Shown piece by piece: positions 49,934 through 59,082 of a DNA stretch of 64,000 bases. The notes under the pieces are model-generated. The model had not been told where the DNA came from, ran no database searches, and worked only from the letters and a program-made list of their open reading frames with translations. The stretch is taken from contig CAZFJC010000016.1 in assembly GCA_964518765.1 (NCBI GenBank), forward strand, positions 1-64,000, in the 5' to 3' direction. Within the stretch, counting starts at the first letter, position 1; the number at the start of each line of letters is the position of its first letter. Position numbers and translations under genes: made by a program. The stretch is from CAZPNX01 sp964518765. Lineage in GTDB: Bacteria > Edwardsbacteria > AC1 > EtOH8.

Positions 49934-52273
49934 CTACTTCAGCTCCGCCACCGTCACCCCGTCCTGGCCCTCGTTCCACTGGCCCAGACGGAACGACTTC
50001 ACCCTGCTATCTTTGGATAGTGCTTCCTTGACCGCCCTCCGCAGGGCGCCGGTGCCCTTGCCATGGACGATGCGCACCCGCTCCACCCCCAGGTAGACGG
50101 CCTCGTCCAGATAGCGGTCCAGCCTTTCCAGGGCCTCGTCGGCCCGCATGCCCAAAAGGTGCAGCTCCGGCGGAAAGCTGGACACCGGCTCGTAGCCGGC
50201 CGAGCTTTTCAGGGCCTCGGCCTCGGCTTGTTTGACAAGCGTCTGGACCTGATCGCACCGCACCGTTATCAATACTGAGCCCGCTTGGACCCTGAGTCGG
50301 CCCGAGGCGTCGGGGAGCGAGGCCACCTTGGCCCGGCCGTTGGTCAGCGGCAGGTAAACCTCCTGGCCGATAGCCAGCTTTACTTTCTGGTTGTCGACCG
50401 GCACCAGCCCGTCGGGTTGGGCACCGCCCAACGCTCCGGCAGTCCGGCCGGCCTCGGCCAGCATCTGCCTCGAGCGCTTGATACTCTCCTTGGATCCCTG
50501 CTCGGCCCTCACCAAGGCCACCGCCTGCTCGGCGGCGCTGCGCGCCTTGGCCAATACCTCTTCGGCCTCGGCCCGGGCCCGCTGATATAGCTCCCTTTCC
50601 TCCTGTTTCCAAAGCTTGAGCCTGGTCTGATACTGCCCGGCCAGCTCCTTGGCTTTGGCGGCTTCAGCCGTCGCCCGGGCGTTGGACTCTTCGAGCTCAA
50701 TCTTCACCCGTTCGATATGGGCGATGAGCTCCTCGAGCCTGACCGCCCCCGAGTCCAGCCTGGCCCTGGCCCCGGCCACCAGCTTATCTGGCAGGCCCAG
50801 CCTGGCGGCGATCTCCAGCCCGAAGCTGGCCCCGGGCAGCCCCGCCTCCAGCCGATAGGTCGGCGCCAGCCGCTCCCGGTCGAACTGCATGGCGGCGTTG
50901 AGCATGCCCGGCTGGTCCTGGACGAAGGCCTTGAGGGCGGCGTAGTGGGTGGTGGACAGCACCAGGCAGCCGCGCCCCGCCAGCTCCCCCAGTATCTCCA
51001 TGGCCAGGGCCGCCCCTTCGCCCGGCTCGGTGCCCACCCCGATTTCGTCCAACAGCACTAGTGAGCACGATGTCGCCTGTTCAATTATCTGAGCGATGTG
51101 CTTGATATGGGAGGAGAAGGTGGAGAGCGACTGGGCGATGGATTGCTCGTCCCCGATGTCAGCGTAGATCCCGTCGAATATCGGCAGGGCGGTTCCCTCC
51201 TCGGCCGGGACGAACAGGCCGCTCTGGTGCATCAGGGCAAAAAGACCCACCGTCTTCAGCACCACCGTCTTGCCCCCGGTGTTGGGGCCGGTGATAACCA
51301 TAGCCGTCCGGCCATCGCCCAGCTCCAGGTCCAAGGGCACCGGCTCCCCGATGGCCGGATGCCTGGCTTTCCCGAGCTTCAGATATCCGCCCTCCGCGAT
51401 GATGGGGCGGACGCAGCGCCAGTCCAGGGCCAGCCGGCCCCGGGCCAACAGCAGGTCGAGGCGGGAGATGATAGCTAGGTTCTGTCTGAATGAATCGAGC
51501 GATTTCAGCACCCTGTCCGAGAACGCCCTCAGGATGCGCTCCACCTCGCGCTGCTCGTCGATGTCCAGCTGCCGCAGATGGTTGTTCAACTCCACCGTGG
51601 CCAGAGGCTCCATGAAGGCGGTGGCCCCCGAGGCCGAGGTGTCGTGAATAATTCCCTTGAAGCGGCTCCTGGCCTCGGCCCTCACCGGCAGCACGTACCG
51701 CCCCTGACGCATGGTCACCAGCTGTTCCTGCAGGAGCTGCCCCGAGGCGGCCATGATCTCCTCCAGCTTGCGATGCACTCGCTCCCTGGCCGTCTCCTTC
51801 TCCCGGCGGATCCGGTGAAGCTCCGAGCTGGCCCGGTCGGAGACCGTCCCCTCGGGCTCGAAACTGCGCTCGATGTCCTCCTCCAGGCGGCGGTCCTGGA
51901 CCAGGCCCTGGGCGATGTCCCACAGCAGCGGATATTCACCGCGCCTCAGCTCCAGTCCGGTCCTCAGCAGGCGGGCCAGACGCAGATGCCTTCCCAGGTT
52001 CTGCAGCTCGGCCGGCTCCAGGATGGCCCCGCCCTCTGACAGGGCGTCCAGCGACGGCCCCAGATCGGCCAGCTGGGAGAATTCGAAGGCGACCCCGGCT
52101 TCCAGCAGCCTTTTAGCCTCGGCCGTCAGCGCCTGCTCATCGGACACCTCATCGGCGGACACGGAGGGGACCATGGCCAGGGCCGATTCTCTGGCGTATG
52201 GCGTCCCGCAGCGCGTGGACAATGCCCGGCGCACCAGGTCGAACTCCAATATCTGAAAGCTGTGTTGGTTCAA
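49934..52273 (-). CDS. mutS2: MutS2 endonuclease/ATPase
   Basis: The 779-residue protein has the MutS2 plan: a core helical region, ATPase domain with Walker A GPNTGGKT (329-336), Walker B CSLVLLDEIGVGTEPGEG and STTHYAALKAF, a coiled-coil region at about 510-600 (IAHIERVKIELEESNA and onward), and a C-terminal Smr nuclease domain with VRIVHGKGTGALRRAV. It lacks the mismatch-recognition domain of MutS. It limits recombination and rescues collided ribosomes in some bacteria. The start appears to be TTG at 52273. It follows the VWA gene in a run that begins with CvpA, a common partner. Confidence 0.96.
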   Translation of the reverse strand: MNQHSFQILEFDLVRRALSTRCGTPYARESALAMVPSVSADEVSDEQALTAEAKRLLEAGVAFEFSQLADLGPSLDALSEGGAILEPAELQNLGRHLRLARLLRTGLELRRGEYPLLWDIAQGLVQDRRLEEDIERSFEPEGTVSDRASSELHRIRREKETARERVHRKLEEIMAASGQLLQEQLVTMRQGRYVLPVRAEARSRFKGIIHDTSASGATAFMEPLATVELNNHLRQLDIDEQREVERILRAFSDRVLKSLDSFRQNLAIISRLDLLLARGRLALDWRCVRPIIAEGGYLKLGKARHPAIGEPVPLDLELGDGRTAMVITGPNTGGKTVVLKTVGLFALMHQSGLFVPAEEGTALPIFDGIYADIGDEQSIAQSLSTFSSHIKHIAQIIEQATSCSLVLLDEIGVGTEPGEGAALAMEILGELAGRGCLVLSTTHYAALKAFVQDQPGMLNAAMQFDRERLAPTYRLEAGLPGASFGLEIAARLGLPDKLVAGARARLDSGAVRLEELIAHIERVKIELEESNARATAEAAKAKELAGQYQTRLKLWKQEERELYQRARAEAEEVLAKARSAAEQAVALVRAEQGSKESIKRSRQMLAEAGRTAGALGGAQPDGLVPVDNQKVKLAIGQEVYLPLTNGRAKVASLPDASGRLRVQAGSVLITVRCDQVQTLVKQAEAEALKSSAGYEPVSSFPPELHLLGMRADEALERLDRYLDEAVYLGVERVRIVHGKGTGALRRAVKEALSKDSRVKSFRLGQWNEGQDGVTVAELK

Positions 52274-52344
52274 TTGAATTGACGGTCTATGTTTCTTTGG
52301 ACAGAGAGGGAGGGATGGAATTACGATTTTGCTTTATTGGCTAC

Positions 52345-53457
52345 TCACTCGAAGTCGAACCCCTTGGCCTTGGCCTGCTCCCTCACCGCCTGGATGATAG
52401 CGTAGTCCAGGGTCTTGTCCGAGGTCTGTCCCTTGATCTTGGTGGCCACGTACTGCTGGCGCTCCAGGTAGAGCTTGCGGATTTTATCCCCAATCTCGAT
52501 CCGCTTTTTGTAGAGCTGGTCCAAGTACTCGCGCTTGGCCTTGGGCGTCTTCTGGCGAAGAACCTTGGGGAGCTGGGCGTCAGGTATCTTATCCAGGTTT
52601 GCCCGGCCGGAGCGCACCGCGTCCACCAAGTCCCATTCGGCGGTGTACTGGGCCGATGTCTTGGCCATGGTGCGCTCGGTCATCATCTGGCTGCTGTAGG
52701 CCGAGGCGTTGCGGTCCTGCTCCATCTGCCGCTCCTTGCCCTTGCGGTCGCTGCCGCCCCAGGCTAAAAAAGTGTTGTTCAGCTCCCGGTTGAGCTCGGC
52801 GATGGCTTCGTCCTGCGGGGCCTCCACGGCCAGCGGCTTCTGCTCCTGGTCGATATGGCTGTAGCGGCCGCCGGTCAGCTCCGCCCCGTCCCGCCAGCCG
52901 GTGCGGGCGCCCTCCTCCAGGCTGCCGCAGAAGATGGTGTTGACCACGATCCCCTTGCCCTTGGCCCGGGCGCAGGCCTGTTTGTAGTCCACCTTTCCCT
53001 GGGTGAACTCCTCATTGCCGGCGATGAAAACCAGCTTCAGGTCTCCGTCAGCCCTCGACCACGACAGCTGGTCGGCCGCCGCCTGGATCACCCAGCCGCA
53101 GTACTCCAGCCCGCCGTTGGTCGTCAGGCCGAACAACTGCTCCGATATCAGGTCCAGATCCCGGGTCAGCGGCGAGACCTGCCGGACATACCCATGCTCC
53201 GACTCCAGTCCGGAGTTGCCGTATTCGTAGAGGGACACCTCCAGCCGTGGGGCCTGGCCGCCCTTGCGGGCCAACGACAGCTCGTTGACGATGCGCCACA
53301 GTTGGGACTTGGCCTGTTCAATGAGTCCGTCCATGCTGTTGCTGGTGTCTAAAAGGATGGCTATTTGGACTAGCGGCCCCTTGGCCTGGGACTGCCCCAG
53401 GGCCGGACCGGCCGCCAACAGGGCAGCCAGGGCTAGGGCGACTGCTTTTCGATTCAT
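52345..53457 (-). CDS. Exported VWA-domain protein
   Basis: A 370-residue protein with a signal peptide (AVALALAALLAAGPALGQ) and a von Willebrand A domain. The metal-ion (MIDAS) site is DTSNS (38-42) in IAILLDTSNSMDGLIEQA; the rest shows LKLVFIAGNEEFTQGKVDY and GIVVNTIFCGS. The C-terminal 150 residues are charged and helical (RKGKERQMEQDRNASAYSSQ). It probably acts in the periplasm as a binding module. It lies 71 nt before mutS2 and about 105 nt after cvpA on the same strand. Confidence 0.87.
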   Translation of the reverse strand: MNRKAVALALAALLAAGPALGQSQAKGPLVQIAILLDTSNSMDGLIEQAKSQLWRIVNELSLARKGGQAPRLEVSLYEYGNSGLESEHGYVRQVSPLTRDLDLISEQLFGLTTNGGLEYCGWVIQAAADQLSWSRADGDLKLVFIAGNEEFTQGKVDYKQACARAKGKGIVVNTIFCGSLEEGARTGWRDGAELTGGRYSHIDQEQKPLAVEAPQDEAIAELNRELNNTFLAWGGSDRKGKERQMEQDRNASAYSSQMMTERTMAKTSAQYTAEWDLVDAVRSGRANLDKIPDAQLPKVLRQKTPKAKREYLDQLYKKRIEIGDKIRKLYLERQQYVATKIKGQTSDKTLDYAIIQAVREQAKAKGFDFE

Positions 53458-53562
53458 TATTTCATCTCCTGTTGATGTGCGAGTAACTTTTTGCCCTGTG
53501 GTTTGAGAGAGGCGAAAAGGGAGTTGATGTTTTCATGGATTGCATCGAGGGTGATCCGGATC

Positions 53563-54120
53563 TCAAATCGGCTCCAGCTGCTGCACCTTTTTGGGCTCCG
53601 GCTGTTTTTGAAAGTCCTGGTACATCTTTTGGGCCTTGGGCCACAGCCCCTTGGTGTGCTGGTAAACCCATGGGGCCACCTTGCGCATGGAGCGGATGGC
53701 CGCCGAGCGGTCCATCCGAGCCGAGACATCCTTGGAAAGCGGCACCATGGCCAAAAGTAAGAGCAGGACTGAAATTATCAGCGCTCCCTTCAGCAGACCG
53801 ACCGCCATACCCCCCAGCTTGTCGGCCAGATCCAGAGGCGTGGCCTTGATCAGCTTGGACATCAGCCAGCCGGCGGCGGTGATGGCCAGGAAGACCGCCA
53901 AAAATATCACGATGAATCCGATGGTAGGGGCGACTTGCTCCGGAACGGCCGGGGCCAGTCCCCTCAAAAGTTGAGACGCCGGACGGCTGAAGAGGACCGC
54001 GGCCGCGAAGGCCGCCACCAGGGCGACGATGCCCACTATCTCCTGGACCAGGCCCTTGCGGAAGCCTATGAAAACGGACACCGCCAGCAGCATCATTACC
54101 GCCAGGTCGATCCAACCCAT
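53563..54120 (-). CDS. CvpA-family membrane protein
   Basis: The 185-residue protein has four membrane helices (LAVMMLLAVSVFIGF; IVGIVALVAAFAAAVLF; IGFIVIFLAVFLAITAAGWLMS; LLKGALIISVLLLLLAMV), with the conserved GFRKGLVQEI loop and LDLADKLGG motif of CvpA. A basic, proline-containing cytoplasmic tail follows. CvpA affects colicin production and cell-envelope integrity. Genes for CvpA and MutS2 often lie together, as here, with a VWA gene in between. Confidence 0.9.
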   Translation of the reverse strand: MGWIDLAVMMLLAVSVFIGFRKGLVQEIVGIVALVAAFAAAVLFSRPASQLLRGLAPAVPEQVAPTIGFIVIFLAVFLAITAAGWLMSKLIKATPLDLADKLGGMAVGLLKGALIISVLLLLLAMVPLSKDVSARMDRSAAIRSMRKVAPWVYQHTKGLWPKAQKMYQDFQKQPEPKKVQQLEPI

Positions 54121-54152
54121 AGGCCTTAGCCTCCGTTATTGATTCATCCCCA

Positions 54153-56420
54153 CTATCTGACTCGCTCCACCCTAGCCGACACCCTCCGGCCGTTCCACTC
54201 CAGGTTCACCAGGTAGACGCCGCTGGCCGCCCTTCTCCCGCGGCTATCCCTGCCGTTCCAAACCGCCGTGTGCCGCCCCGCCTGCCGCTCCCCGTCGACT
54301 ATGACTCTGACCATTTGCCCCGATAGGTTGTACACCGCCAGCCGGGCCCGGCCCGGCGACGGTAGGAAGAAATCCAGACCGACCGTTTCCCGCGCGGGAT
54401 TGGATCCAGATATCTGCAGACTGAGCTCCGCTGCCTCGGGCTCTTGGACTGCGCCCGCCGCCACTCCGTTGGGGATGCCGCCGCGGATGTTGGAAAGACG
54501 CGACTCGAAGCAGGTATCGGCCCGACAGACGGCCGATACCCTATAGAAATAGGGTACGCCGGCTGCCAATCCGCTGTCGGTATAGACTGTGTCCGGATGC
54601 ACCGTCTGGTTTATCCTGAGGTAGGGACCGGCATAGGCCTCGGCCCGGAAGATATTGTACCCGGCCGGGGTGTCGGGGTCGGCTGCGAAACGATTCCAGT
54701 GAAGGGTCAGTTTGTATAACCCTTTGACGACGGTATTCAGGTTGGGGGCCGGATAGGATAGATCCTTAAGCACCCAGTTGTCCGGATCGATCTGAAGCGA
54801 GGTTATGGTGCCAGACTCGGAGAATAGAAATGGTCCGGATAGGGTGTCGGCTATCTCGATCACCGTGTCGCGCCGTCCGGCCGCGGTGCTGCAGGCCAGG
54901 GCCAGGGGCATCCGATAAAGATCTCCTGTAGTGGAGCCCTGCCTTATAGTCATCCTGGCGGAAGCGCTGTCGGGGCGCGTTCTCTGATAAACTATGGCTT
55001 GGTAGACGGGATGCCCGGCCCGCAGGTACACCCACTGGTCGAAGAACCAGCTCAGGCTCGAGCCGTAGTGCTGCTCCGCTATCCTCTGGAGGTCGGCGGT
55101 AACCGCGGTCCCGTAGGCGAAGGAATCGGCGTAGGCGCGGATCATCGGCCAGAAGGCGCCCTCGCCCATCACCCAGCGGAGCATGTGGAGCACCCAGGCG
55201 CCCTTGGCGTATTCCATGGAGAAATCGTAGATCAGCGGCATGGGCGGGTTGTAGATGGGGTAGAGGTTGGCGTTGCCGGAGAGCGCGGCCGAGAAGTTCT
55301 GGATCATGTAGACCCCTGGCAGCCGTCCGGTGGCGTATTCGTCGTAGATCGCCTCGCAGTAGCTGGCGAAGCCCTCGTTCAGCCAGATGTCGGCCCAGGT
55401 GCCGCAGGTGACCTTGTCCCCGAACCACGAATGCGCCAGCTCGTGGGCGATGCCGTATTGGTCGTTGGTCGGTATCCAGCTGCGGATGATGGTGGTCATG
55501 TCCTGGTTCTCCATGCCGCCGTAGACGAAGGGGTCGACCGCGGCCATGGCATACTTGCCGAAAGGATAGCGCCCGAAGCGCGCGGTATAGCAATCCACCA
55601 TGCCCGGGACGGTGGCGAAAACCGAGCGGGACAGGGCCGAGTCTTGAGGCCAGACAAAATAGATCAGGGGCACGGTGTCGCCGGAAGCGGTCCGGGCGGT
55701 GTCGCTCCAGCACGAGTATTGTGATACGTGAAAGGCCATCAGGTAGGTGGCGATGGAAAATCCCTCGTTCCAGATCCAGGTAAGATCGTTGCCCGAACGT
55801 ATGGTATCCATCAGCAGCCCGTTGGCCGCGGTGACGAAGGAATCAGGGACGGTGATCTCGAAGATGCAGCCGGAGTCGGCCTTGTCCCAAGGCTCGTCGT
55901 AGCAGGGCATCCACTTGCGGGCGTCCTGGGGAGCGCTGCAAGTATAGCTTAGGGTCTTAAGCGTCTGAGAAGACCTGGCAAACCAGTAATAGCCCCGGCT
56001 GTCGCTGCCGTTGGCCGAGAAATTTCCGCCCCGGTAGAAGATGTCGAGCACGAACGGCTGGCCGTTGCCCAGGGAACCCACCCCCACCAGCAGGCTGTCG
56101 GAAGGCCTGCGGAATCCGGCGGTAACGCCGTCCAGCTTGACCGAGTCCACCTCCAGCCGGACGCAGTGCAGCCTGACCGTATCCAGCCCGGCCGTCCGGG
56201 AGAGGCAGCTTATGGTCTGGCGGCCGTAGAGCGAGTCGCAGTACATGAATGGCCGCAGCCTTAGGTGGTAATGGCGTACGTCGTAGCTGTGGACGGTGTC
56301 GAACTTGGCGCTGCAGCCGTCCATTCCGGCCGGGGGGAACCTCTGCTCCCTAGGCCCGGCCAGGGCGACGCTCGAAACAAAGATTGAAATAACCAAGGCC
56401 ACTAAATTCATTTTTGTCAT
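54153..56420 (-). CDS. Exported M1-family aminopeptidase with FlgD-like C terminus
   Basis: I chose the ATG at 56420 because aagggg lies upstream and a signal peptide follows (MNLVALVISIFVSSVALAG). The ORF extends to 56474 but the extra part is not signal-like. The M1 catalytic domain has GMENQDMTTII, the zinc site HELAHSWFG (H326, E327, H330) and NEGFASYCE (E349). A short Fn3-like domain and a C-terminal module (LSLQISGSNPARETVG, ARLAVYNLSGQMVRVI, SGVYLVNLEWNGRRV) resemble the FlgD/T9SS-type end of the secreted protein at 34417. It would digest peptides at the cell surface or outside. Confidence 0.9.
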   Translation of the reverse strand: MTKMNLVALVISIFVSSVALAGPREQRFPPAGMDGCSAKFDTVHSYDVRHYHLRLRPFMYCDSLYGRQTISCLSRTAGLDTVRLHCVRLEVDSVKLDGVTAGFRRPSDSLLVGVGSLGNGQPFVLDIFYRGGNFSANGSDSRGYYWFARSSQTLKTLSYTCSAPQDARKWMPCYDEPWDKADSGCIFEITVPDSFVTAANGLLMDTIRSGNDLTWIWNEGFSIATYLMAFHVSQYSCWSDTARTASGDTVPLIYFVWPQDSALSRSVFATVPGMVDCYTARFGRYPFGKYAMAAVDPFVYGGMENQDMTTIIRSWIPTNDQYGIAHELAHSWFGDKVTCGTWADIWLNEGFASYCEAIYDEYATGRLPGVYMIQNFSAALSGNANLYPIYNPPMPLIYDFSMEYAKGAWVLHMLRWVMGEGAFWPMIRAYADSFAYGTAVTADLQRIAEQHYGSSLSWFFDQWVYLRAGHPVYQAIVYQRTRPDSASARMTIRQGSTTGDLYRMPLALACSTAAGRRDTVIEIADTLSGPFLFSESGTITSLQIDPDNWVLKDLSYPAPNLNTVVKGLYKLTLHWNRFAADPDTPAGYNIFRAEAYAGPYLRINQTVHPDTVYTDSGLAAGVPYFYRVSAVCRADTCFESRLSNIRGGIPNGVAAGAVQEPEAAELSLQISGSNPARETVGLDFFLPSPGRARLAVYNLSGQMVRVIVDGERQAGRHTAVWNGRDSRGRRAASGVYLVNLEWNGRRVSARVERVR

Positions 56421-56516
56421 CTCGGCATCCCCTTCGTACTCATTCGCCATCCGTTTCCCGACCACTCCTTTCATCCCCTCCTCAGCAAGGAGGAAACCAA
56501 GGGGTGGTGGATTGCA

Positions 56517-57287
56517 TCACCCCAGCTCGCCCAGCTGGGCCAGGACCAGGGCGGCCAGCGCCAGTCCGGCGGTCTCGGCCCTCAGGCGCCGCGGCCCCAA
56601 GGTCACTGTGCGGACATGCTTCTCGGCCGCCTTCTTACGCTCCTCCTCGGTGAAGCCCCCCTCCGGACCCACGATGCACAGCACCTTTCGCACTTCCTTA
56701 TTATCCGGTAGCTCCTGAAAGACCTGAGAGACCGAGGTCCGCTTCTCGGACTCGTCGGCCATCAGAACCAGGTCATAGGCCTCGCACTGTTCCCAGAGAA
56801 TTGACAGCACGGTCGGTTCGTGTATCTTGGGAAGAACTGATCGCAGCGACTGCTTCATGGCTGCCACCGCTAACCTTTGCCAGCGCGCCTGCCGGCCCTC
56901 GGCCGCCTCGCCGGGGACGGGGAGGTCATGCTCCGGCCTGACCACGGATGTTTCGGAGATCAGCGGAATGAAGGCGTAAATACCCAGCTCGGTGCCCTTC
57001 TCTATCACCAGGTCCATTCGCGTCCCCTTGGGCACAGCCTGGGCCAGGATCGCCTGGCGGATGGGCTCCCGGCTCTTGCGGACCCGGTTGATGATCCTGG
57101 CGGTCACCGAATAGGCGGAGACGGCCTCGAGGGTACACTGGTATTCGCTCCCCAGTCCGTCCACGAACACCAGCCGGTCGCCGCGCTTGTGCCGCAGGAC
57201 GGTGGCGATGTGCCTGGCCTCCTCGCCGGAGACCGTCAGCTGGCGCTCGGAGACGTCGGGGGGTTTGACGTAGAAGTGTTCAGACAT
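56517..57287 (-). CDS. rsmE: 16S rRNA m3U1498 methyltransferase
   Basis: A 256-residue SPOUT-class methyltransferase. The N-terminal PUA-like part has EEARHIATVLRHKRGDRLVFVDG; the C-terminal knot has LCIVGPEGGFTEEE and TLGPRRLRAETAGLAALVL-type sequence, the family signature. It methylates U1498 of 16S rRNA on the small subunit. It follows dnaJ in the order grpE-dnaK-dnaJ-rsmE, a linkage seen in many bacteria. Confidence 0.95.
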   Translation of the reverse strand: MSEHFYVKPPDVSERQLTVSGEEARHIATVLRHKRGDRLVFVDGLGSEYQCTLEAVSAYSVTARIINRVRKSREPIRQAILAQAVPKGTRMDLVIEKGTELGIYAFIPLISETSVVRPEHDLPVPGEAAEGRQARWQRLAVAAMKQSLRSVLPKIHEPTVLSILWEQCEAYDLVLMADESEKRTSVSQVFQELPDNKEVRKVLCIVGPEGGFTEEERKKAAEKHVRTVTLGPRRLRAETAGLALAALVLAQLGELG

Positions 57288-57379
57288 CAGATCTTATTTT
57301 AACCAGGTGCCGCTTGGGGAGAACCAAAAAGGTTCCTCTATATGGCTGGTGAACCTTGTGCCACCTTTAGCCTGTCAGT

Positions 57380-58552
57380 TTATTCACCCTCCTCCGGGTT
57401 CCACCTGTACGCCCTGGGCACCTTGCCCTGCTGCAGGTCGCCGAGTTGTTTGAGCAGCTTTTTCTCTTCGGAGTTGAGCTTCGAGGGCACCCAGACTTCG
57501 ACCCGGACCAGCTGGTCGCCGCTGCCGGACGAGTTGATGTGCGGCAGGCCCTTGCCCCGCAGGCGAAAGATCTTGCCCGATGGCGTACCGGCCGGGATGG
57601 TAAGCTCGGCCATGCCTCCCAGCAACGGTACCTGGACCTTGCCGCCCAGGGCGGCGATGGAGAAGCTGATGGGCAGGGTCAGTAGCAGGTCGTCACCGTG
57701 GCGCGAGAACAGGGGATGTACTATCTCCTCGATGTGGACCAGCAAGTCGCCGGCTGGCCCCCCGCGCGGCCCGGCGTTGCCCTGGCCCCGCAGCGGAATG
57801 TAGTTGCCCTTGGCGGCGCCGGCCGGCACCCGCACCCTGACCGTGGCCTCCTTCTTCACCCGGCCCTGCCCGCCGCAGGCCTTGCAGGGGTTGGCCACTA
57901 TCTTGCCCGCGCCCTGGCACTCTGGACAAACGCCGACATTGATGAACTGACCGAACAGGGAGCGCTGCACCTGGCGCACCTCGCCCGAGCCCCGGCAGGT
58001 GGGGCAGTCACGGATGTCGGCGCCCGACTTGGCCCCGGAGCCGTGGCATTCGGGGCAGACCTCGTAACGTTTGAGTTGGATGGTCTTCTCCACCCCGGAG
58101 GCCAGCTCCTCCAAAGTCAGCGGTAGTTTTATCTGCAGGTCTCCGCCGCGGTTGCTCTGCCCCCGCCCCTGGCCCCGTCCCAGGCCGCCCGGCCCGCCGA
58201 AGAACATATCGAAGATCGAGCCTCCCCCGCCGCCGAAGAAGGAGCCGAAAATGTCCTGGATATCCTCGGCGTGGGTGAAGTCGCGGCGGAAGTCGAAGCC
58301 GCCGGCCCCGAAGGAGGGATCGACCCCGGCATGGCCGAACTGGTCGTAGCGGGACCGCTTCTCCTTGTCCATCAGGACCTCGTAGGCCTCGGAGATCTCC
58401 TTGAACTTCTCCTCGGCCATGGCCGGGTTGTCCCGGTTCATATCCGGATGGAACTTTTTGGCCAGGGAGCGGTAGGCCTGCTTGATCTGGGATTCGTCGG
58501 CGCTCCTGGGGACGCCTAGGATCTCGTAGTAATCGCGCTTGGTGGAAGGCAT
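57380..58552 (-). CDS. dnaJ: Chaperone DnaJ
   Basis: The 390-residue co-chaperone has the J domain with HPD (RSLAKKFHPDMN, residues 29-40), a Gly/Phe-rich linker (FFGGGGGSIFDMFFGG), the zinc domain with four CxxCxGxG repeats (CPECHGSGA, CPTCRGSGE, CPECQGAGK, CKACGGQGR) and the C-terminal substrate-binding domain. It stimulates the DnaK ATPase and delivers clients. It lies 92 nt before rsmE, a gap with a small hairpin (gaacc-aaaaa-ggttc). Confidence 0.97.
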   Translation of the reverse strand: MPSTKRDYYEILGVPRSADESQIKQAYRSLAKKFHPDMNRDNPAMAEEKFKEISEAYEVLMDKEKRSRYDQFGHAGVDPSFGAGGFDFRRDFTHAEDIQDIFGSFFGGGGGSIFDMFFGGPGGLGRGQGRGQSNRGGDLQIKLPLTLEELASGVEKTIQLKRYEVCPECHGSGAKSGADIRDCPTCRGSGEVRQVQRSLFGQFINVGVCPECQGAGKIVANPCKACGGQGRVKKEATVRVRVPAGAAKGNYIPLRGQGNAGPRGGPAGDLLVHIEEIVHPLFSRHGDDLLLTLPISFSIAALGGKVQVPLLGGMAELTIPAGTPSGKIFRLRGKGLPHINSSGSGDQLVRVEVWVPSKLNSEEKKLLKQLGDLQQGKVPRAYRWNPEEGE

Positions 58553-58601
58553 GGCAAGAACGAATTTAGAATATTTTGCAGGATCGCTCGATATTTACCG
58601 G

Positions 58602-58898
58602 CTATCTCGCTTCTTTCAATCCCTGCGAGGCCACATAGATCGAGCCCACGCCAGCCAGATGGTAGGCCACCCGAACCGCCTCGGCTATCTCCTGGTCGGT
58701 GGCCCCGGCGGCCCTGGCCTGGGCGGCCAAAGCGCGGACCCCGTTGGCCGCCCCGTGGGCGGCATCAAACGACAGGGCCATCAGAAGCTTGATCTTTCGG
58801 GGCAGGGCGCCGTCGGCATAGACCAGTTCGTCGGTCAGCTTGAGGTGCTCCATAAGCTTTGGGTCCATCTTCTGTATGGCGGCCAGGGGGTCCTCCAT
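58602..58898 (-). CDS. Carboxymuconolactone decarboxylase-family protein without CxxC
   Basis: The ATG at 58898 has a strong aaggagg, so I prefer it to the longer ORF. The 98-residue product has an AhpD/CMD-type helical fold (LPRKIKLLMALSFDAAHGAANGV, ATDQEIAEAVRVAYHLAGVGS), but the CxxC and any other cysteine are absent. It therefore is not an AhpD-like disulfide reductase. It lies between dnaK and dnaJ, breaking the usual order. Role unknown. Confidence 0.8.
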   Translation of the reverse strand: MEDPLAAIQKMDPKLMEHLKLTDELVYADGALPRKIKLLMALSFDAAHGAANGVRALAAQARAAGATDQEIAEAVRVAYHLAGVGSIYVASQGLKEAR

Positions 58899-59082
58899 AA
58901 TGGCCTCCTTGCTATATAAATATAGATGATTACAACACAACAAGGGGAGAAGACGCCAGCTTTTTTCAAAGCCTCCTCCCCGCCGTCGTGAATATCATGG
59001 GCCGTCCCGTTCCGGACGACCCATGACTCGGTTATCTACTATCCCTTGTTTTTATCCGTGTGGATTCGTGGCAAGAAAGGTT

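Noticed and set aside
58997..59024. Hairpin (atgggccgtcc-cgtt-ccggacgacccat) after dnaK as a terminator
   Set aside because: It has no T-run on either strand; it may be a pause or repeat remnant, but does not support a terminator call.
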